Shown here: positions 17,988 through 27,306 of the stretch, piece after piece | Numbering within the stretch: the stretch's first letter is position 1 | Layout of the letters: the number at the start of each line of letters is the position of its first letter | NCBI GenBank assembly: GCA_965651935.1 | Contig: CBFGTC010000007.1 | Span: 1-64,000 of the forward strand | Source of the DNA: JAFEDN01 sp965651935 | GTDB lineage: Bacteria; Pseudomonadota; Gammaproteobacteria; Coxiellales; Coxiellaceae | Direction of reading: 5' to 3' | DNA: 64,000 nucleotides | Translations under genes and position numbers: made by a program | The notes under the pieces: model-generated | Seen by the model: only the letters and a program-made list of their open reading frames with translations | Told to the model about the DNA's origin: nothing | The model's database searches: none

Positions 17988-18085
17988 ACGGGGATTGACT
18001 CTACGCGATGGGGGTTTAAAAGGGAAGAATCGCGATTCTTCCCTTTTCATTCCGAGAAATTGGCTTGCCAAGCGCAGGATATAAA
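17988..18085 (+). repeat. Dispersed ~100-bp intergenic repeat, copy B, with a 30-bp palindrome
   Basis: It starts GATTGACTCTACGCGATGGG, carries a perfect 30-base palindrome at 18018-18047 centred on GAATCGCGATTC, continues CATTCCGAGAAATTGGCTTG and ends AGGATATAAAC. It lies between ftsQ and murC, in the place where murB and ddl are usually found. Confidence 0.85.
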
Positions 18086-18091
18086 CTGAGG

Positions 18092-19513
18092 TCAAATAGC
18101 CTTAGTAGTCTTCGTCTTTATTTCTATTATCTCTTTGACCATGGATTCAATATTACCCGCCCCCTGTAATAAAATAATATCTCCATCTTGCAAAATGCCT
18201 CGCAAAGCGTCGGGTAAATCGTTTAACAAAGGAACAAAATGGACGTTGCAGTGCTGGAGTCCTTGTACCGTTTCATAAAGCGTTTTTCCCGTCACTCCGG
18301 CAATGGGGCTTTCCCCCGCGCTATAAATGTCTAATATTAAAAGCACATCTGCTTCATTAAGCACATAGGCAAATTCTTCGAGTAGAGCTTGAGTGCGTGA
18401 ATAACGGTGAGGCTGGAACGCCATGACAATCCGTTGACCAGGCCAAGCTAAACGCGCTGCCGCAATAGTCGCTTTAATTTCAGTGGGATGATGGCCGTAA
18501 TCATTAAACAGTAACGCTTTTCCATACGTCATTTCAATTTCTCCACAGGGATGGAACCGCCGTCCCATTCCAGGAAATTCTGCCAATGCTCTCATAAGAG
18601 CCTTATCTGGTATTTGATACTCATGCGCTAAAGCTGCCACCGCCAGCGCGTTTAAAACATTGTGGTGACCCGGCAGATTTAAAATTAAATTATCCGGACA
18701 GGGTTCATTAAATCGCATTAAACGAAAATAAGTTTTCAGTCCCAATTGTTGAAACTGCTCAGCCCGTATTTGGGCATGCTCACTAAAACCATAAGTAATC
18801 ACCCGGCTCTTAATTTGAGGTAAGATTTCACGGACAACCGGATCATCGATGCAGACGATTGCCACACCATTGAGCTGAAGATTATTTAAAAAATCCACGA
18901 ACGTGTTTTTTAAACGGTCAAAGTCCCAATCATAAGTTTCCAAATGATCCGCTTCAATATTGGTGACAATCCCAACATACGGTTTAAGAAATAAAAAGGA
19001 AGCATCGCTTTCATCCGCCTCAGCGATAATATCCGGGCCTTTACCAATGCAAACCGTGCTGTCCTTCCCTCTTAATACTCCACCGATCACGTAAGTGGGA
19101 TCTAAGTCTGCCACGGTTAACAACATACTGCTCAATCCGGTGGTGGTGGTTTTACCATGGGTACCGGCCACAGCAATGCTTCGACTCTCGTTAACGATTT
19201 CTGCTAGCAATTGACCCCGCTGCACCAAAGGCAATCCTTGCTGTTTCGCAAATAAATATTCTGGATTCTTGGGATTAATTGCGCTGGAATACACCACAGC
19301 GTCGATGCCATGAACATGTTCAGCTTCATGGCCCAAAAATATTTGAGCGCCTAATTTCACCAATCGGGAGGTGATGGCGCTACTGACTTGGTCAGATCCC
19401 GAAATCTGATAGCCTTTGTGAAGTAAAATTTCCGCTAGCCCACTCATACCAATTCCGCCGATGCCTATAAAATGGACCGTCTTGACATCGGGATTTTTTA
19501 ATATTTTATTCAT
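18092..19513 (-). CDS. murC: UDP-N-acetylmuramate--L-alanine ligase MurC
   Basis: A 473-aa Mur ligase adding L-alanine to UDP-MurNAc in the cytosol. Its nucleotide-binding N terminus is VHFIGIGGIGMSGLAEIL, the ATP loop AGTHGKTTTTGLSS is near residue 118, and NDYGHHPTEIKAT near 340 is MurC-specific. An upstream in-frame ATG at 19528 lies before the Shine-Dalgarno AGGA, so 19513 is the start. In most gammaproteobacteria murB and ddl follow; here ftsQ comes next after the repeat. Confidence 0.98.
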   Translation of the reverse strand: MNKILKNPDVKTVHFIGIGGIGMSGLAEILLHKGYQISGSDQVSSAITSRLVKLGAQIFLGHEAEHVHGIDAVVYSSAINPKNPEYLFAKQQGLPLVQRGQLLAEIVNESRSIAVAGTHGKTTTTGLSSMLLTVADLDPTYVIGGVLRGKDSTVCIGKGPDIIAEADESDASFLFLKPYVGIVTNIEADHLETYDWDFDRLKNTFVDFLNNLQLNGVAIVCIDDPVVREILPQIKSRVITYGFSEHAQIRAEQFQQLGLKTYFRLMRFNEPCPDNLILNLPGHHNVLNALAVAALAHEYQIPDKALMRALAEFPGMGRRFHPCGEIEMTYGKALLFNDYGHHPTEIKATIAAARLAWPGQRIVMAFQPHRYSRTQALLEEFAYVLNEADVLLILDIYSAGESPIAGVTGKTLYETVQGLQHCNVHFVPLLNDLPDALRGILQDGDIILLQGAGNIESMVKEIIEIKTKTTKAI

Positions 19514-19610
19514 ATTATTCCTGCACAAAAAATGATCATATTTCTAATTCTACTCCTTAAAAGCGATTCTTTCATGTCGAGACTATAACCCTCCCTCACC
19601 CTAATCCAAT

Positions 19611-19713
19611 GAAGGGGTAATTGACTCTACGCGATGGGGTTAAAGAAGAGGAATCGCGATTCCACTCTCTCATTCCGAACGATTGGACTTTGCCAATGCG
19701 TATGATATAAACA
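19611..19713 (+). repeat. Dispersed ~100-bp intergenic repeat, copy C
   Basis: It reads AATTGACTCTACGCGATGGG, then GAATCGCGATTC, CTCATTCCGAACGATTGG, CTTTGCCAATGC and TATGATATAAAC. It lies between murC and murG and ends about ten bases from the murG stop codon, separating two genes that usually touch. Confidence 0.85.
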
Positions 19714-19723
19714 AAAACAGCGA

Positions 19724-20812
19724 TTACCGCTTTGAGCAGGAATTTAAAACATTTGCTACGGCTGCAGCGGCATGCGGCTGTGCGCATTCCCGAGCTTTTT
19801 GAGACATAATAACTAAAATTTCCCGTTGCTGAAGGAAATTTTCTAACAATTCTGACAACTTAGAAACGCTCAGGTCCTTTTCACGACAAATGATAGCGGC
19901 CCCTGCTTGCTGAAGTACCTGCGCATTATACCATTGATGATCATCCACTGCCGCGGGGAAAGGCACTAAAACACTGGCGACACCTGTCGCGGCAATTTCC
20001 GCTACCGTCAACGCTCCAGCACGGCAAATTAATAAATCAGCCCATTCATATGCTTCAGCCATATTTTTAATAAAAGCCTGAGCTTGGGCTTTAATCGGTA
20101 AGCGAGCATAATGAGCGTGGACTTCCTGGAAATCAGATTCACCAGTTTGATGGCGGATTTCTATTTCCTTAGGATTCGCAAATTCTTGGACGAGCTTCAT
20201 CATTAAGCGATTAATGGCCCGCGCCCCCTGACTACCGCCCAACACTAAAATCCGTAAAGCTCCGCCGCGGCCCTGCAAACGTAATTCCGGGGGAGGAATT
20301 TGAGTGATTTCCGTTCTAACCGGATTTCCAATAATTTTCGCATTAGACTTATCCGCAAAGGCGCCGGGATATGCAGCCAGCACCACTTTCGCGAATTTAC
20401 AGAGCAAGCGATTCGTATAACCGGCGACAGCATTTTGCTCGTGAACCACTAGCGGTATGTGAGCAAGCTTCGCGGCCAACCCCCCTGGCGCACACACATA
20501 GCCACCCATAGCGAGAACGACTTCTGGTTTAATTTGTTTGATAATTTGATAGGCCTGCCAAAGGCTTTTGAGTAATTGCCATGGAGCTTTGATATAGGCT
20601 ATAAACCCCTTGCCACGTAAGCGTTTCGCTTGAATACAAATCAAAGGAAAATGACTAGGGATTAAATTTTTTTCTAATCCCACTTCCGAGCCCAGCCAAT
20701 AAACTTCTATCCCTTCGCTTTTTAATATCTCAGCTACAGCTAAGGCGGGGAAAATATGGCCGCCGGTACCCCCGGCTATGATCAATACTCTATTAATTCC
20801 TTTGGTTTTCAT
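19724..20812 (-). CDS. murG: Undecaprenyl-PP-MurNAc-pentapeptide GlcNAc transferase MurG
   Basis: A 362-aa GT-B glycosyltransferase that converts lipid I to lipid II at the inner face of the membrane. The N-terminal GGTGGHIFPALAVAEIL loop, VHEQNAVAGYTNR and the C-domain GGSQGARAINRLM and CRAGALTVAEIAATG motifs are diagnostic. It overlaps the end of ftsW by 20 bases, indicating tight coupling with the lipid II polymerase. The gap to murC contains a repeat copy. Confidence 0.98.
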   Translation of the reverse strand: MKTKGINRVLIIAGGTGGHIFPALAVAEILKSEGIEVYWLGSEVGLEKNLIPSHFPLICIQAKRLRGKGFIAYIKAPWQLLKSLWQAYQIIKQIKPEVVLAMGGYVCAPGGLAAKLAHIPLVVHEQNAVAGYTNRLLCKFAKVVLAAYPGAFADKSNAKIIGNPVRTEITQIPPPELRLQGRGGALRILVLGGSQGARAINRLMMKLVQEFANPKEIEIRHQTGESDFQEVHAHYARLPIKAQAQAFIKNMAEAYEWADLLICRAGALTVAEIAATGVASVLVPFPAAVDDHQWYNAQVLQQAGAAIICREKDLSVSKLSELLENFLQQREILVIMSQKARECAQPHAAAAVANVLNSCSKR

Positions 20813-21914
20813 GCACTATCCGCAAAATAATTCCGATGACTAAACAATTGACCAGCATACTGCTTCCACCATAACTAATAAAGGGAAAGGTCAAGCCTTT
20901 AGTGGGCAACACTCCAGTATTCACTCCAATATTGATCAACCCTTGTATACCCAACCAAATAGCAATGCCATAAGCTAGGTAAGCCGAAAATAAATTGTCT
21001 TGCCGTTCGGCGGCCCTACCCACCCGGAAAAGGGTGAAAATCAGATAAGCAAATAAACCCATTAAAACCGTGACGCCAACTAATCCCCATTCTTCCGCAA
21101 TAACGGCAAATAAAAAGTCTGTATGCGCTTCAGGAAGATAAAAGAGCTTTTGCACACTATTGCCTAAACCTACTCCCCAAAAACCGCCTTGTCCAAAAGC
21201 AATCAACGATTGAGTTAATTGGTACCCAGAGCCAAATTGGGAATTCCAGGGGTTCAGAAAACTTGTTAAGCGCATCATTCGATAAGGTGAAATGAATGCT
21301 AAACCGGCTAATGCGACAATAGCAGCGGTTAGCAAAATTAAAAACCACGAAAGACGCATCCCTGCAATAAATAATAAACCGAGGAACATCGCACTCATGA
21401 CGAAAGTAGCCCCAAAATCAGGCTCTAATAAAAGTAGTAGGGAAATCAAGGCTAAAATAATCAAGGGTTTTATAAAACCGGGAATGCTTTCTTGTACGGA
21501 TTGCGAATGCCGCTGCAAATAACTGGCTAAATAAACTAAAGCAGCGAGTTTCATTACTTCGGAAACTTGCAGGGTGAGAAATCCTAACGATAGCCAGCGG
21601 CGGCTGCCGTTCATCACTCGTCCTATCCCCGGAATTAATACAATTACCAGCAAAAATAGAGAAATAAATAACAATGGCAAGCTAAACTGTTGCCAAATCC
21701 GAATAGGAATGCGCGTGGCGATGAATGCTAAACCTACTCCTAGTGCAAGATAAAGCCCTTGATGCAATAAGTAATGAAAAGGATAACCAAATTGGCGATC
21801 TGATATCACCATCGACGCGGAGGCTACCATCAATAAACCCAGTAATAATAATGCCAACGTGAATCCGCAAATTTTATTATTCAGGTTTTCTCCATTAAAA
21901 CGGTTAATGTTCAT
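20793..21914 (-). CDS. ftsW: Septal peptidoglycan polymerase FtsW
   Basis: A 373-aa SEDS-family protein with about ten membrane helices. Signatures are GSRRWLSLGFLTLQVSEVMK, LLEPDFGATFVM, the large periplasmic loop with LPEAHTDFLFAVIAEEWG, and the C-terminal GVLPTKGLTFPFISYGGSS. FtsW polymerises glycan strands at the septum together with FtsI. It sits between murD and murG as in other dcw clusters. Confidence 0.98.
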   Translation of the reverse strand: MNINRFNGENLNNKICGFTLALLLLGLLMVASASMVISDRQFGYPFHYLLHQGLYLALGVGLAFIATRIPIRIWQQFSLPLLFISLFLLVIVLIPGIGRVMNGSRRWLSLGFLTLQVSEVMKLAALVYLASYLQRHSQSVQESIPGFIKPLIILALISLLLLLEPDFGATFVMSAMFLGLLFIAGMRLSWFLILLTAAIVALAGLAFISPYRMMRLTSFLNPWNSQFGSGYQLTQSLIAFGQGGFWGVGLGNSVQKLFYLPEAHTDFLFAVIAEEWGLVGVTVLMGLFAYLIFTLFRVGRAAERQDNLFSAYLAYGIAIWLGIQGLINIGVNTGVLPTKGLTFPFISYGGSSMLVNCLVIGIILRIVHENQRN

Positions 21915-21916
21915 TT

Positions 21917-23239
21917 TTATTGATAATAATCCTTAATAGCTTGCACAAACACTTCTCCACGATGAGCATAGTTTTTAAACATATCTAAACTGGCGCAAGC
22001 CGGTGATAACAGTACCACGTCATGGGGTTGAGCTAATTCAGCAGCAAAAACCACGGCTGCTTCCATGGTATTTACTTTAGTTAACGGCAATTTGCCTTGA
22101 AATAAATTTTCCAGCAATGGGGCATCTTTACCCAATAACACTAAATGATCCACGAATTGACACACCGGCCCGACTAACGCGGATAGATCCGCTTTTTTAG
22201 AATCTCCTCCGGCAATTAAAATGAGTTGACCTCTTTTAGATGAACCTAAGCTAATCAATGCCGCAATAGTTGCCCCAACATTGGTGCCTTTGGAATCATT
22301 GAACCAACGCACACCTTGATATTCTCCAACGGCTTGGCATCGATGTGGTAATCCTTGAAAATTTTTTAACGTATTGAGCATACTCTGGAGAGGCAATCCC
22401 GCTGCCGATCCCAAGGCTAAGGCTGCCAATGCATTTTGATATTCATAACGTTGACAAAATGGCAGGCTTTTAACAGGCAATAATAATTGTTCATTTAACG
22501 CGAGATAAAATTCACCATTGTATTCCCGCAAGCAAAACCCTTGTTGCGCTTGAATGCTAAAAGTTTGCGGTGAAGTCTGGAAGGCTATATTCTGCCAAAT
22601 CTGCGGCTCGTCGGCGTTGATAACAGGATGTTGGCAACCTCGATAAATCCGCCGTTTGGCTTTGTAGTAATCTTCATAGGTTTCATAGCGATCCATATGA
22701 TCTTGACAAACATTCAGCACCACTGCGGCTAAGGGTTTTAAAGAATACGTGGTTTCCAATTGAAAGCTGGACAACTCTGCGACATAAAAGTCGGGTATAG
22801 GTTTGGTTAAAGCGGTTAACACCGGTTGCCCGATATTTCCACACACTTCAACCTGGTATCCGGCTTCCTTCACCATTTTACCCATTAAGGAAGTCACCGT
22901 GGTTTTACCGTTCGAACCCGTGATGGCGATGACCGGCTTTGTTACTTCTCTTGCAAACAATTCCACATCACCTATGGCAGGAACTCCTTCAGTAATTCGT
23001 GCCGCTAAGGCCGGTTCTTGTAAAGAGACTCCCGGACTAACGATTAATTCATCGGCTTGCACTAATAAAGGAGAATGGAATCCGCCGGTAAAAAAAGGGA
23101 CTTGGGGATATCGCTTTTGCAATTGTTCTAACTCAGGCGGTTTTTGTCGACTGTCTATTGCGCCAACTCGTTCACCGCGTTCAATTAAGTATTGAATACA
23201 CGATAAACCTGTTAATCCGATACCAACAACCAATTTCAT
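21917..23239 (-). CDS. murD: UDP-N-acetylmuramoylalanine--D-glutamate ligase MurD
   Basis: A 440-aa Mur ligase. It has the short N-terminal Rossmann domain GIGLTGLSCIQYLIERG, the ATP loop ITGSNGKTTVTSLMGKM near residue 107, and WFNDSKGTNVGATIAAL near 300, which is MurD-specific. It adds D-glutamate to UDP-MurNAc-L-Ala. It is two bases from ftsW and four from mraY, so it is part of one transcript. Confidence 0.98.
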   Translation of the reverse strand: MKLVVGIGLTGLSCIQYLIERGERVGAIDSRQKPPELEQLQKRYPQVPFFTGGFHSPLLVQADELIVSPGVSLQEPALAARITEGVPAIGDVELFAREVTKPVIAITGSNGKTTVTSLMGKMVKEAGYQVEVCGNIGQPVLTALTKPIPDFYVAELSSFQLETTYSLKPLAAVVLNVCQDHMDRYETYEDYYKAKRRIYRGCQHPVINADEPQIWQNIAFQTSPQTFSIQAQQGFCLREYNGEFYLALNEQLLLPVKSLPFCQRYEYQNALAALALGSAAGLPLQSMLNTLKNFQGLPHRCQAVGEYQGVRWFNDSKGTNVGATIAALISLGSSKRGQLILIAGGDSKKADLSALVGPVCQFVDHLVLLGKDAPLLENLFQGKLPLTKVNTMEAAVVFAAELAQPHDVVLLSPACASLDMFKNYAHRGEVFVQAIKDYYQ

Positions 23240-23243
23240 TATT

Positions 23244-24326
23244 TTACCGTAGTTTCAGAGTAGCGATTCCAAGCAACACTAAAATCACTGTGATGATCCA
23301 AAATCTGACAATAACGCGAGGCTCGGGCCAGCCTTTTAATTCAAAATGATGGTGGAGGGGCGCCATTTTAAAAATACGTTTGCCGGTCAATTTAAACGAA
23401 GCCACTTGCAAAATGACTGAAAGCGTTTCAGCAACGAATATCCCCCCCATTAGGAAATAGACTAATTCTTGACGCACAATGACGGCGATAACCCCCAATG
23501 CTCCGCCTAATGCCAAAGCGCCGACATCACCCATGAAAATTTGCGCCGGATAAGTATTGTACCAAAGGAAACCCAATCCACTGCCGACAATAGCGCTGCA
23601 AAATACCCCTATTTCCCCTGCACCTGGCACGAAGGGGATGGCTAAATAGTCTGAAAAAATACGATTGCCGGTGAGATAGGCGAATACGCCTAACGCCATC
23701 GCGACTAAAACAGTAGGCATCAAAGCTAAGCCATCTAACCCATCAGTTAAATTGACTGCATTACTTGAACCCACGATCACAAAATACACGATGACTAAAT
23801 ACCATAATCCTAAATTAATCGAAAAATTTTTAAAAAATGGAATGATTAATTGGGTTTCGGCGGGGGTCTGTGTGGTATAAAACAAAAAACTGGCGGCGAC
23901 TAATCCGATCAAAGATTGCCAAAAGTATTTCCAACGGGCTGGCAGACCGCCATGATGTTTTTCGATGACCTTGCGATAGTCGTCGACCCAACCAATCATG
24001 CCTAAACCGAGTGTCACCAACAGAGTCACCCACACAAAACGATTGGATAAATCGCACCACAATAAAACACTGACTGAAATGGCGAATAATATCAGTGCTC
24101 CACCCATGGTGGGAGTTCCTTTTTTTTGTAAATGGCTTTGAGGCCCTAATGCACGAATGGCTTGGCCGATTTGTCGTAAAGTAAATAAGCGAATTAAACT
24201 GGGGCTTATCAAAAGCGCAATAATAAAAGCGGTAATCAATCCCACGATGGAACGGAAAGAAAGGTACTGAAATACTCTAAAAAAAGAATAATAATGGGCT
24301 AAAAAATTGGTTAACCATAATAACAT
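23244..24326 (-). CDS. mraY: Phospho-MurNAc-pentapeptide translocase MraY
   Basis: A 360-aa polytopic enzyme that transfers phospho-MurNAc-pentapeptide to undecaprenyl phosphate, forming lipid I. The catalytic aspartates lie in GWVDDYRKV and NLTDGLDGLA, and the FMGDVGALALGGALG and APLHHHFELKGW motifs are typical. Its length equals that of E. coli MraY. It is tightly packed between murF and murD. Confidence 0.98.
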   Translation of the reverse strand: MLLWLTNFLAHYYSFFRVFQYLSFRSIVGLITAFIIALLISPSLIRLFTLRQIGQAIRALGPQSHLQKKGTPTMGGALILFAISVSVLLWCDLSNRFVWVTLLVTLGLGMIGWVDDYRKVIEKHHGGLPARWKYFWQSLIGLVAASFLFYTTQTPAETQLIIPFFKNFSINLGLWYLVIVYFVIVGSSNAVNLTDGLDGLALMPTVLVAMALGVFAYLTGNRIFSDYLAIPFVPGAGEIGVFCSAIVGSGLGFLWYNTYPAQIFMGDVGALALGGALGVIAVIVRQELVYFLMGGIFVAETLSVILQVASFKLTGKRIFKMAPLHHHFELKGWPEPRVIVRFWIITVILVLLGIATLKLR

Positions 24327-24331
24327 GAGGT

Positions 24332-25675
24332 TCAGGGCTCCTGTCGTAAAGCAGCAACGATTTTATCCATCTGCATCGATCTTGAACCTTTGACTAACAT
24401 CGTCACTTCTGAACTCAACTGTGATTTTAATGCTTGAATCAATTCAGCTTGATCGGTAAAAAAATACGCTTTTTTTCCAAAAGCTTGTGCGGCGTGGCGG
24501 CTATGATCACCATAACAATATAGCTGTTCTATTCCCATTTGTTTTGCTTCTATTCCGATATTGTGATGATATTGCAGGGAATCTTCGCCCAATTCTCGCA
24601 TATCACCCATCACCAAAATACGTTCGCCACTGCGTTGAGCTAGTAGACGGATGGCAGCCAGCATGGATAAAGGATTGGCGTTATAAGAATCGTCAATGAT
24701 TAAAGCACCTTCGCTGCTCCTTTGCTCCACTAAGCGATTTTTTTCAGCCACCCCTGCGTTAAGGCCTGCTTGTATTTGTTTGATTGTTAAACCCAATGCA
24801 TGACCCGCCGCTGCTGCCGCTAAAGCGTTATGAATGTTATGCACCCCAATCAATTGAAGTTGGATGGCGATGCTTTCGCTATCAATCTCTAAATCGAAAC
24901 TGGCTTGCCCATTTTCATTCAGGTCAATATGGCGGGCCATGACATCGGCGGTATTTTCAACTCCAAAACTTAATATTTTTCTTGAACCGGCTAACTGCCG
25001 CCAAAAATTAGCATGGCTGTCATCGGCATTGATAATCGCGGCCCCATGAGAACTCAACCCTTGGAAAATTTCTCCTTTTGCGCAGGCCACACCTTCAATA
25101 CTGCCAAAGCCTTCCAAATGCGCGGCAGCGGCGTTGGTGATTATCGCGACGTCGGGATGGACTAAATGAGTTAAAAACGCGATTTCCCCCGCGTGATTTG
25201 CTCCCATTTCAATAACAGCATATTCATGTTGAGAATTTAACTCCAATAGAGTCAAAGGGACACCAATTTCATTGTTAAAGCTATTTATACTCGCTAAAAC
25301 AGGGCCGGCTTGGGCGAAGACACTGCGTAGCAAAGTTTTGGTAGTGGTTTTGCCGCAGCTCCCGGTCACGGCAATAAAAGGGATGTTAAATTGTTGGCGA
25401 TGAAAACGGGCTAATTCGGCTAACGCTTGACGGGTGTTAACGACTTTTAATAAGGGGACGGTGCAAGTTTCATCCCGGCTAACGATGACGGCGGCTGCGC
25501 CTGCTTGGATGGCTTGATTGATAAAGTCGTGGCCGTCGAATTTCTCGCCTCGTAAAGCAATATAAACTTGGCCTTTTTTTATTTTACGCGAGTCAGTGCC
25601 GACGCCTTGGAATTCGGCGTCCGGGCCGCGATGCTCTGCGTTCAATATTTGAGCAGCTTGAGAAAGTTTCATCAT
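24332..25675 (-). CDS. murF: UDP-MurNAc-tripeptide--D-Ala-D-Ala ligase MurF
   Basis: A 447-aa Mur ligase joining D-Ala-D-Ala to the tripeptide precursor. It shows DSRKIKKGQVYIALRGEKFD in the N-terminal domain, the ATP loop VTGSCGKTTTKTLLRSV near residue 107 and IIDDSYNANPLSMLAAI near 325, which is MurF-specific. Two adjacent ATG codons (25675 and 25672) could start it. Because MurF needs D-Ala-D-Ala, a ddl gene must exist elsewhere although it is missing from this cluster. Confidence 0.97.
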   Translation of the reverse strand: MMKLSQAAQILNAEHRGPDAEFQGVGTDSRKIKKGQVYIALRGEKFDGHDFINQAIQAGAAAVIVSRDETCTVPLLKVVNTRQALAELARFHRQQFNIPFIAVTGSCGKTTTKTLLRSVFAQAGPVLASINSFNNEIGVPLTLLELNSQHEYAVIEMGANHAGEIAFLTHLVHPDVAIITNAAAAHLEGFGSIEGVACAKGEIFQGLSSHGAAIINADDSHANFWRQLAGSRKILSFGVENTADVMARHIDLNENGQASFDLEIDSESIAIQLQLIGVHNIHNALAAAAAGHALGLTIKQIQAGLNAGVAEKNRLVEQRSSEGALIIDDSYNANPLSMLAAIRLLAQRSGERILVMGDMRELGEDSLQYHHNIGIEAKQMGIEQLYCYGDHSRHAAQAFGKKAYFFTDQAELIQALKSQLSSEVTMLVKGSRSMQMDKIVAALRQEP

Positions 25676-25731
25676 AATCGACGGATTTTAACAGTTGTTG
25701 ATTTAGTTATCTAGCGAAAATTGAGGAGATC

Positions 25732-27228
25732 TTAACGATTCAAAATATCCATCACCGTTTCGACGTCACTAAAGGGAAAAACTGTTGTCCCTATGACTTG
25801 TTCCGTTTCGTGACCTTTGCCGGCAATGACGACGATATCCCCCGCCGCGGCATGGTTTAACGCATAAGCGATGGCATGATACCGATCCGGCTCTATTTGG
25901 ATTGGACGGGAAGACGCCATGCCTGATTGAATTTCTTGCAGTATCGTTTGAGGATCTTCACTGCGTGGATTGTCGTTGGTCAGCACGGTAAAATCAGCAT
26001 ATTCTGCGGAGATGGCACCCATTTGTGGACGCTTGCCCCGGTCGCGATCTCCTCCACAACCGAATACACACCAAAGTTTATGCGGTTTATGTTCACGTAA
26101 AGTGAATAGAACTTGCTTTAATGCATCTGGCGTGTGGGCGTAATCGACTATGACTAAAGGTTTGCCTGCTGCTCCTCCAAAAGACTGCATCCTCCCTAGC
26201 ACTGGTTGCAATCCTTCCAACGCCGTCATGCTTTCTTGCAAAGAAAAATCCATGGAAATTAACACACTTAAAACCGCTAAAATATTACTGACATTGAAAC
26301 GCCCTAATAAGCGGGAATTGAACTGTAGGCTTCCCTTAGGGGTGCGGACTTTAATAAAAAATCCTCCTAATGTGGCGTGTAGCTCTTCGGCAATCACTGC
26401 CGGGCAGTCAAGCGTTAAATGAGGATTGGCAGAATAGATTAATTTCTGAGCCTGATGCGGATGCTGGGATAAAAGCTGCAAACCAAATGCATCATCGGCG
26501 TTGTAGATGGCGTGCTTTAACTCTGGGAATTGAAACAAACGGGCTTTGGCGGCGCCATATTCTTCCATGGTTTTGTGATAATCCAAATGATCTCGGGTTA
26601 AGTTAGTAAATACGGCAATATCAAATTGTATGCCAGCAACTCGATGCTGAGCTAAGCTGTGGGAAGAGACTTCCATAGCCACATTTTTGGCCCCTTGAGC
26701 CAATAATTGAGCCAATTCTTTGTTTAAAATAATTCCATCTGGGGTGGTAAAACCCGTCTTTTGTAAGTGCGGCGGAAAACCTTTTCCTAAAGTGCCGATC
26801 ACGGCACAATTTTGTTGGTCACGATTCAGCGCTTGGGCAATAAATTGGGTGATGGAGGTTTTACCATTGGTGCCGGTAACGCCGATTAGGGTCATTTTGT
26901 GACTGGGGTTTTGGTAAAAACGCGAAGCAATCAATCCCAGGTGATGATTTAGTTGACTTAGTCCCAGGATAGGCACTCCTTTATATTGCAGTTCGGGGGT
27001 AGGTTTATACCCATCGCTGTTATCGTATAACACGGCACTGGCGCCGCAAGACAATGCCGATGCAATAAAATCACGGCCATCTTGACGTTCTCCGGGGATA
27101 GCTAAAAATAATATACCGGGGCGGACTAAGCGGCTATCGTGAGTGATATCTTCGATAACACACGAAAAATGGGATTCAACCTGGATAAGATCTTTGACCA
27201 GGTCATGTAATCGCACAGGTTTAGACAT
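25732..27228 (-). CDS. murE: UDP-MurNAc-L-Ala-D-Glu--meso-diaminopimelate ligase MurE
   Basis: A 498-aa Mur ligase with the ATP loop GVTGTNGKTSITQF near residue 115 and VDYAHTPDALKQVL near 355. The substrate-specifying DNPR motif, in LTNDNPRSEDP, shows that it adds meso-diaminopimelate, the Gram-negative residue. In nearly all dcw clusters murE directly follows ftsI; here a 1117-codon orphan gene separates them, with a strong hairpin just upstream of murE at 27257-27277. Confidence 0.97.
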   Translation of the reverse strand: MSKPVRLHDLVKDLIQVESHFSCVIEDITHDSRLVRPGILFLAIPGERQDGRDFIASALSCGASAVLYDNSDGYKPTPELQYKGVPILGLSQLNHHLGLIASRFYQNPSHKMTLIGVTGTNGKTSITQFIAQALNRDQQNCAVIGTLGKGFPPHLQKTGFTTPDGIILNKELAQLLAQGAKNVAMEVSSHSLAQHRVAGIQFDIAVFTNLTRDHLDYHKTMEEYGAAKARLFQFPELKHAIYNADDAFGLQLLSQHPHQAQKLIYSANPHLTLDCPAVIAEELHATLGGFFIKVRTPKGSLQFNSRLLGRFNVSNILAVLSVLISMDFSLQESMTALEGLQPVLGRMQSFGGAAGKPLVIVDYAHTPDALKQVLFTLREHKPHKLWCVFGCGGDRDRGKRPQMGAISAEYADFTVLTNDNPRSEDPQTILQEIQSGMASSRPIQIEPDRYHAIAYALNHAAAGDIVVIAGKGHETEQVIGTTVFPFSDVETVMDILNR

Positions 27229-27256
27229 GTATTAAATTATATATTGCATAATCCTT

Positions 27257-27277
27257 GGGGGTCAAATTTTGACCCCC
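27257..27277. terminator. Perfect hairpin between the orphan gene and murE
   Basis: GGGGGTC (27257-27263) pairs with GACCCCC (27271-27277), and the AT-rich loop can extend the stem to ten pairs around a single central base. It lies 30 bases beyond the orphan stop codon. No U tract follows on the minus strand, so it may act as an RNA-processing or attenuating structure rather than a full terminator. Confidence 0.45.
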
Positions 27278-27306
27278 AGCAGATTTATATTTTATTAAGA
27301 AGCTGT

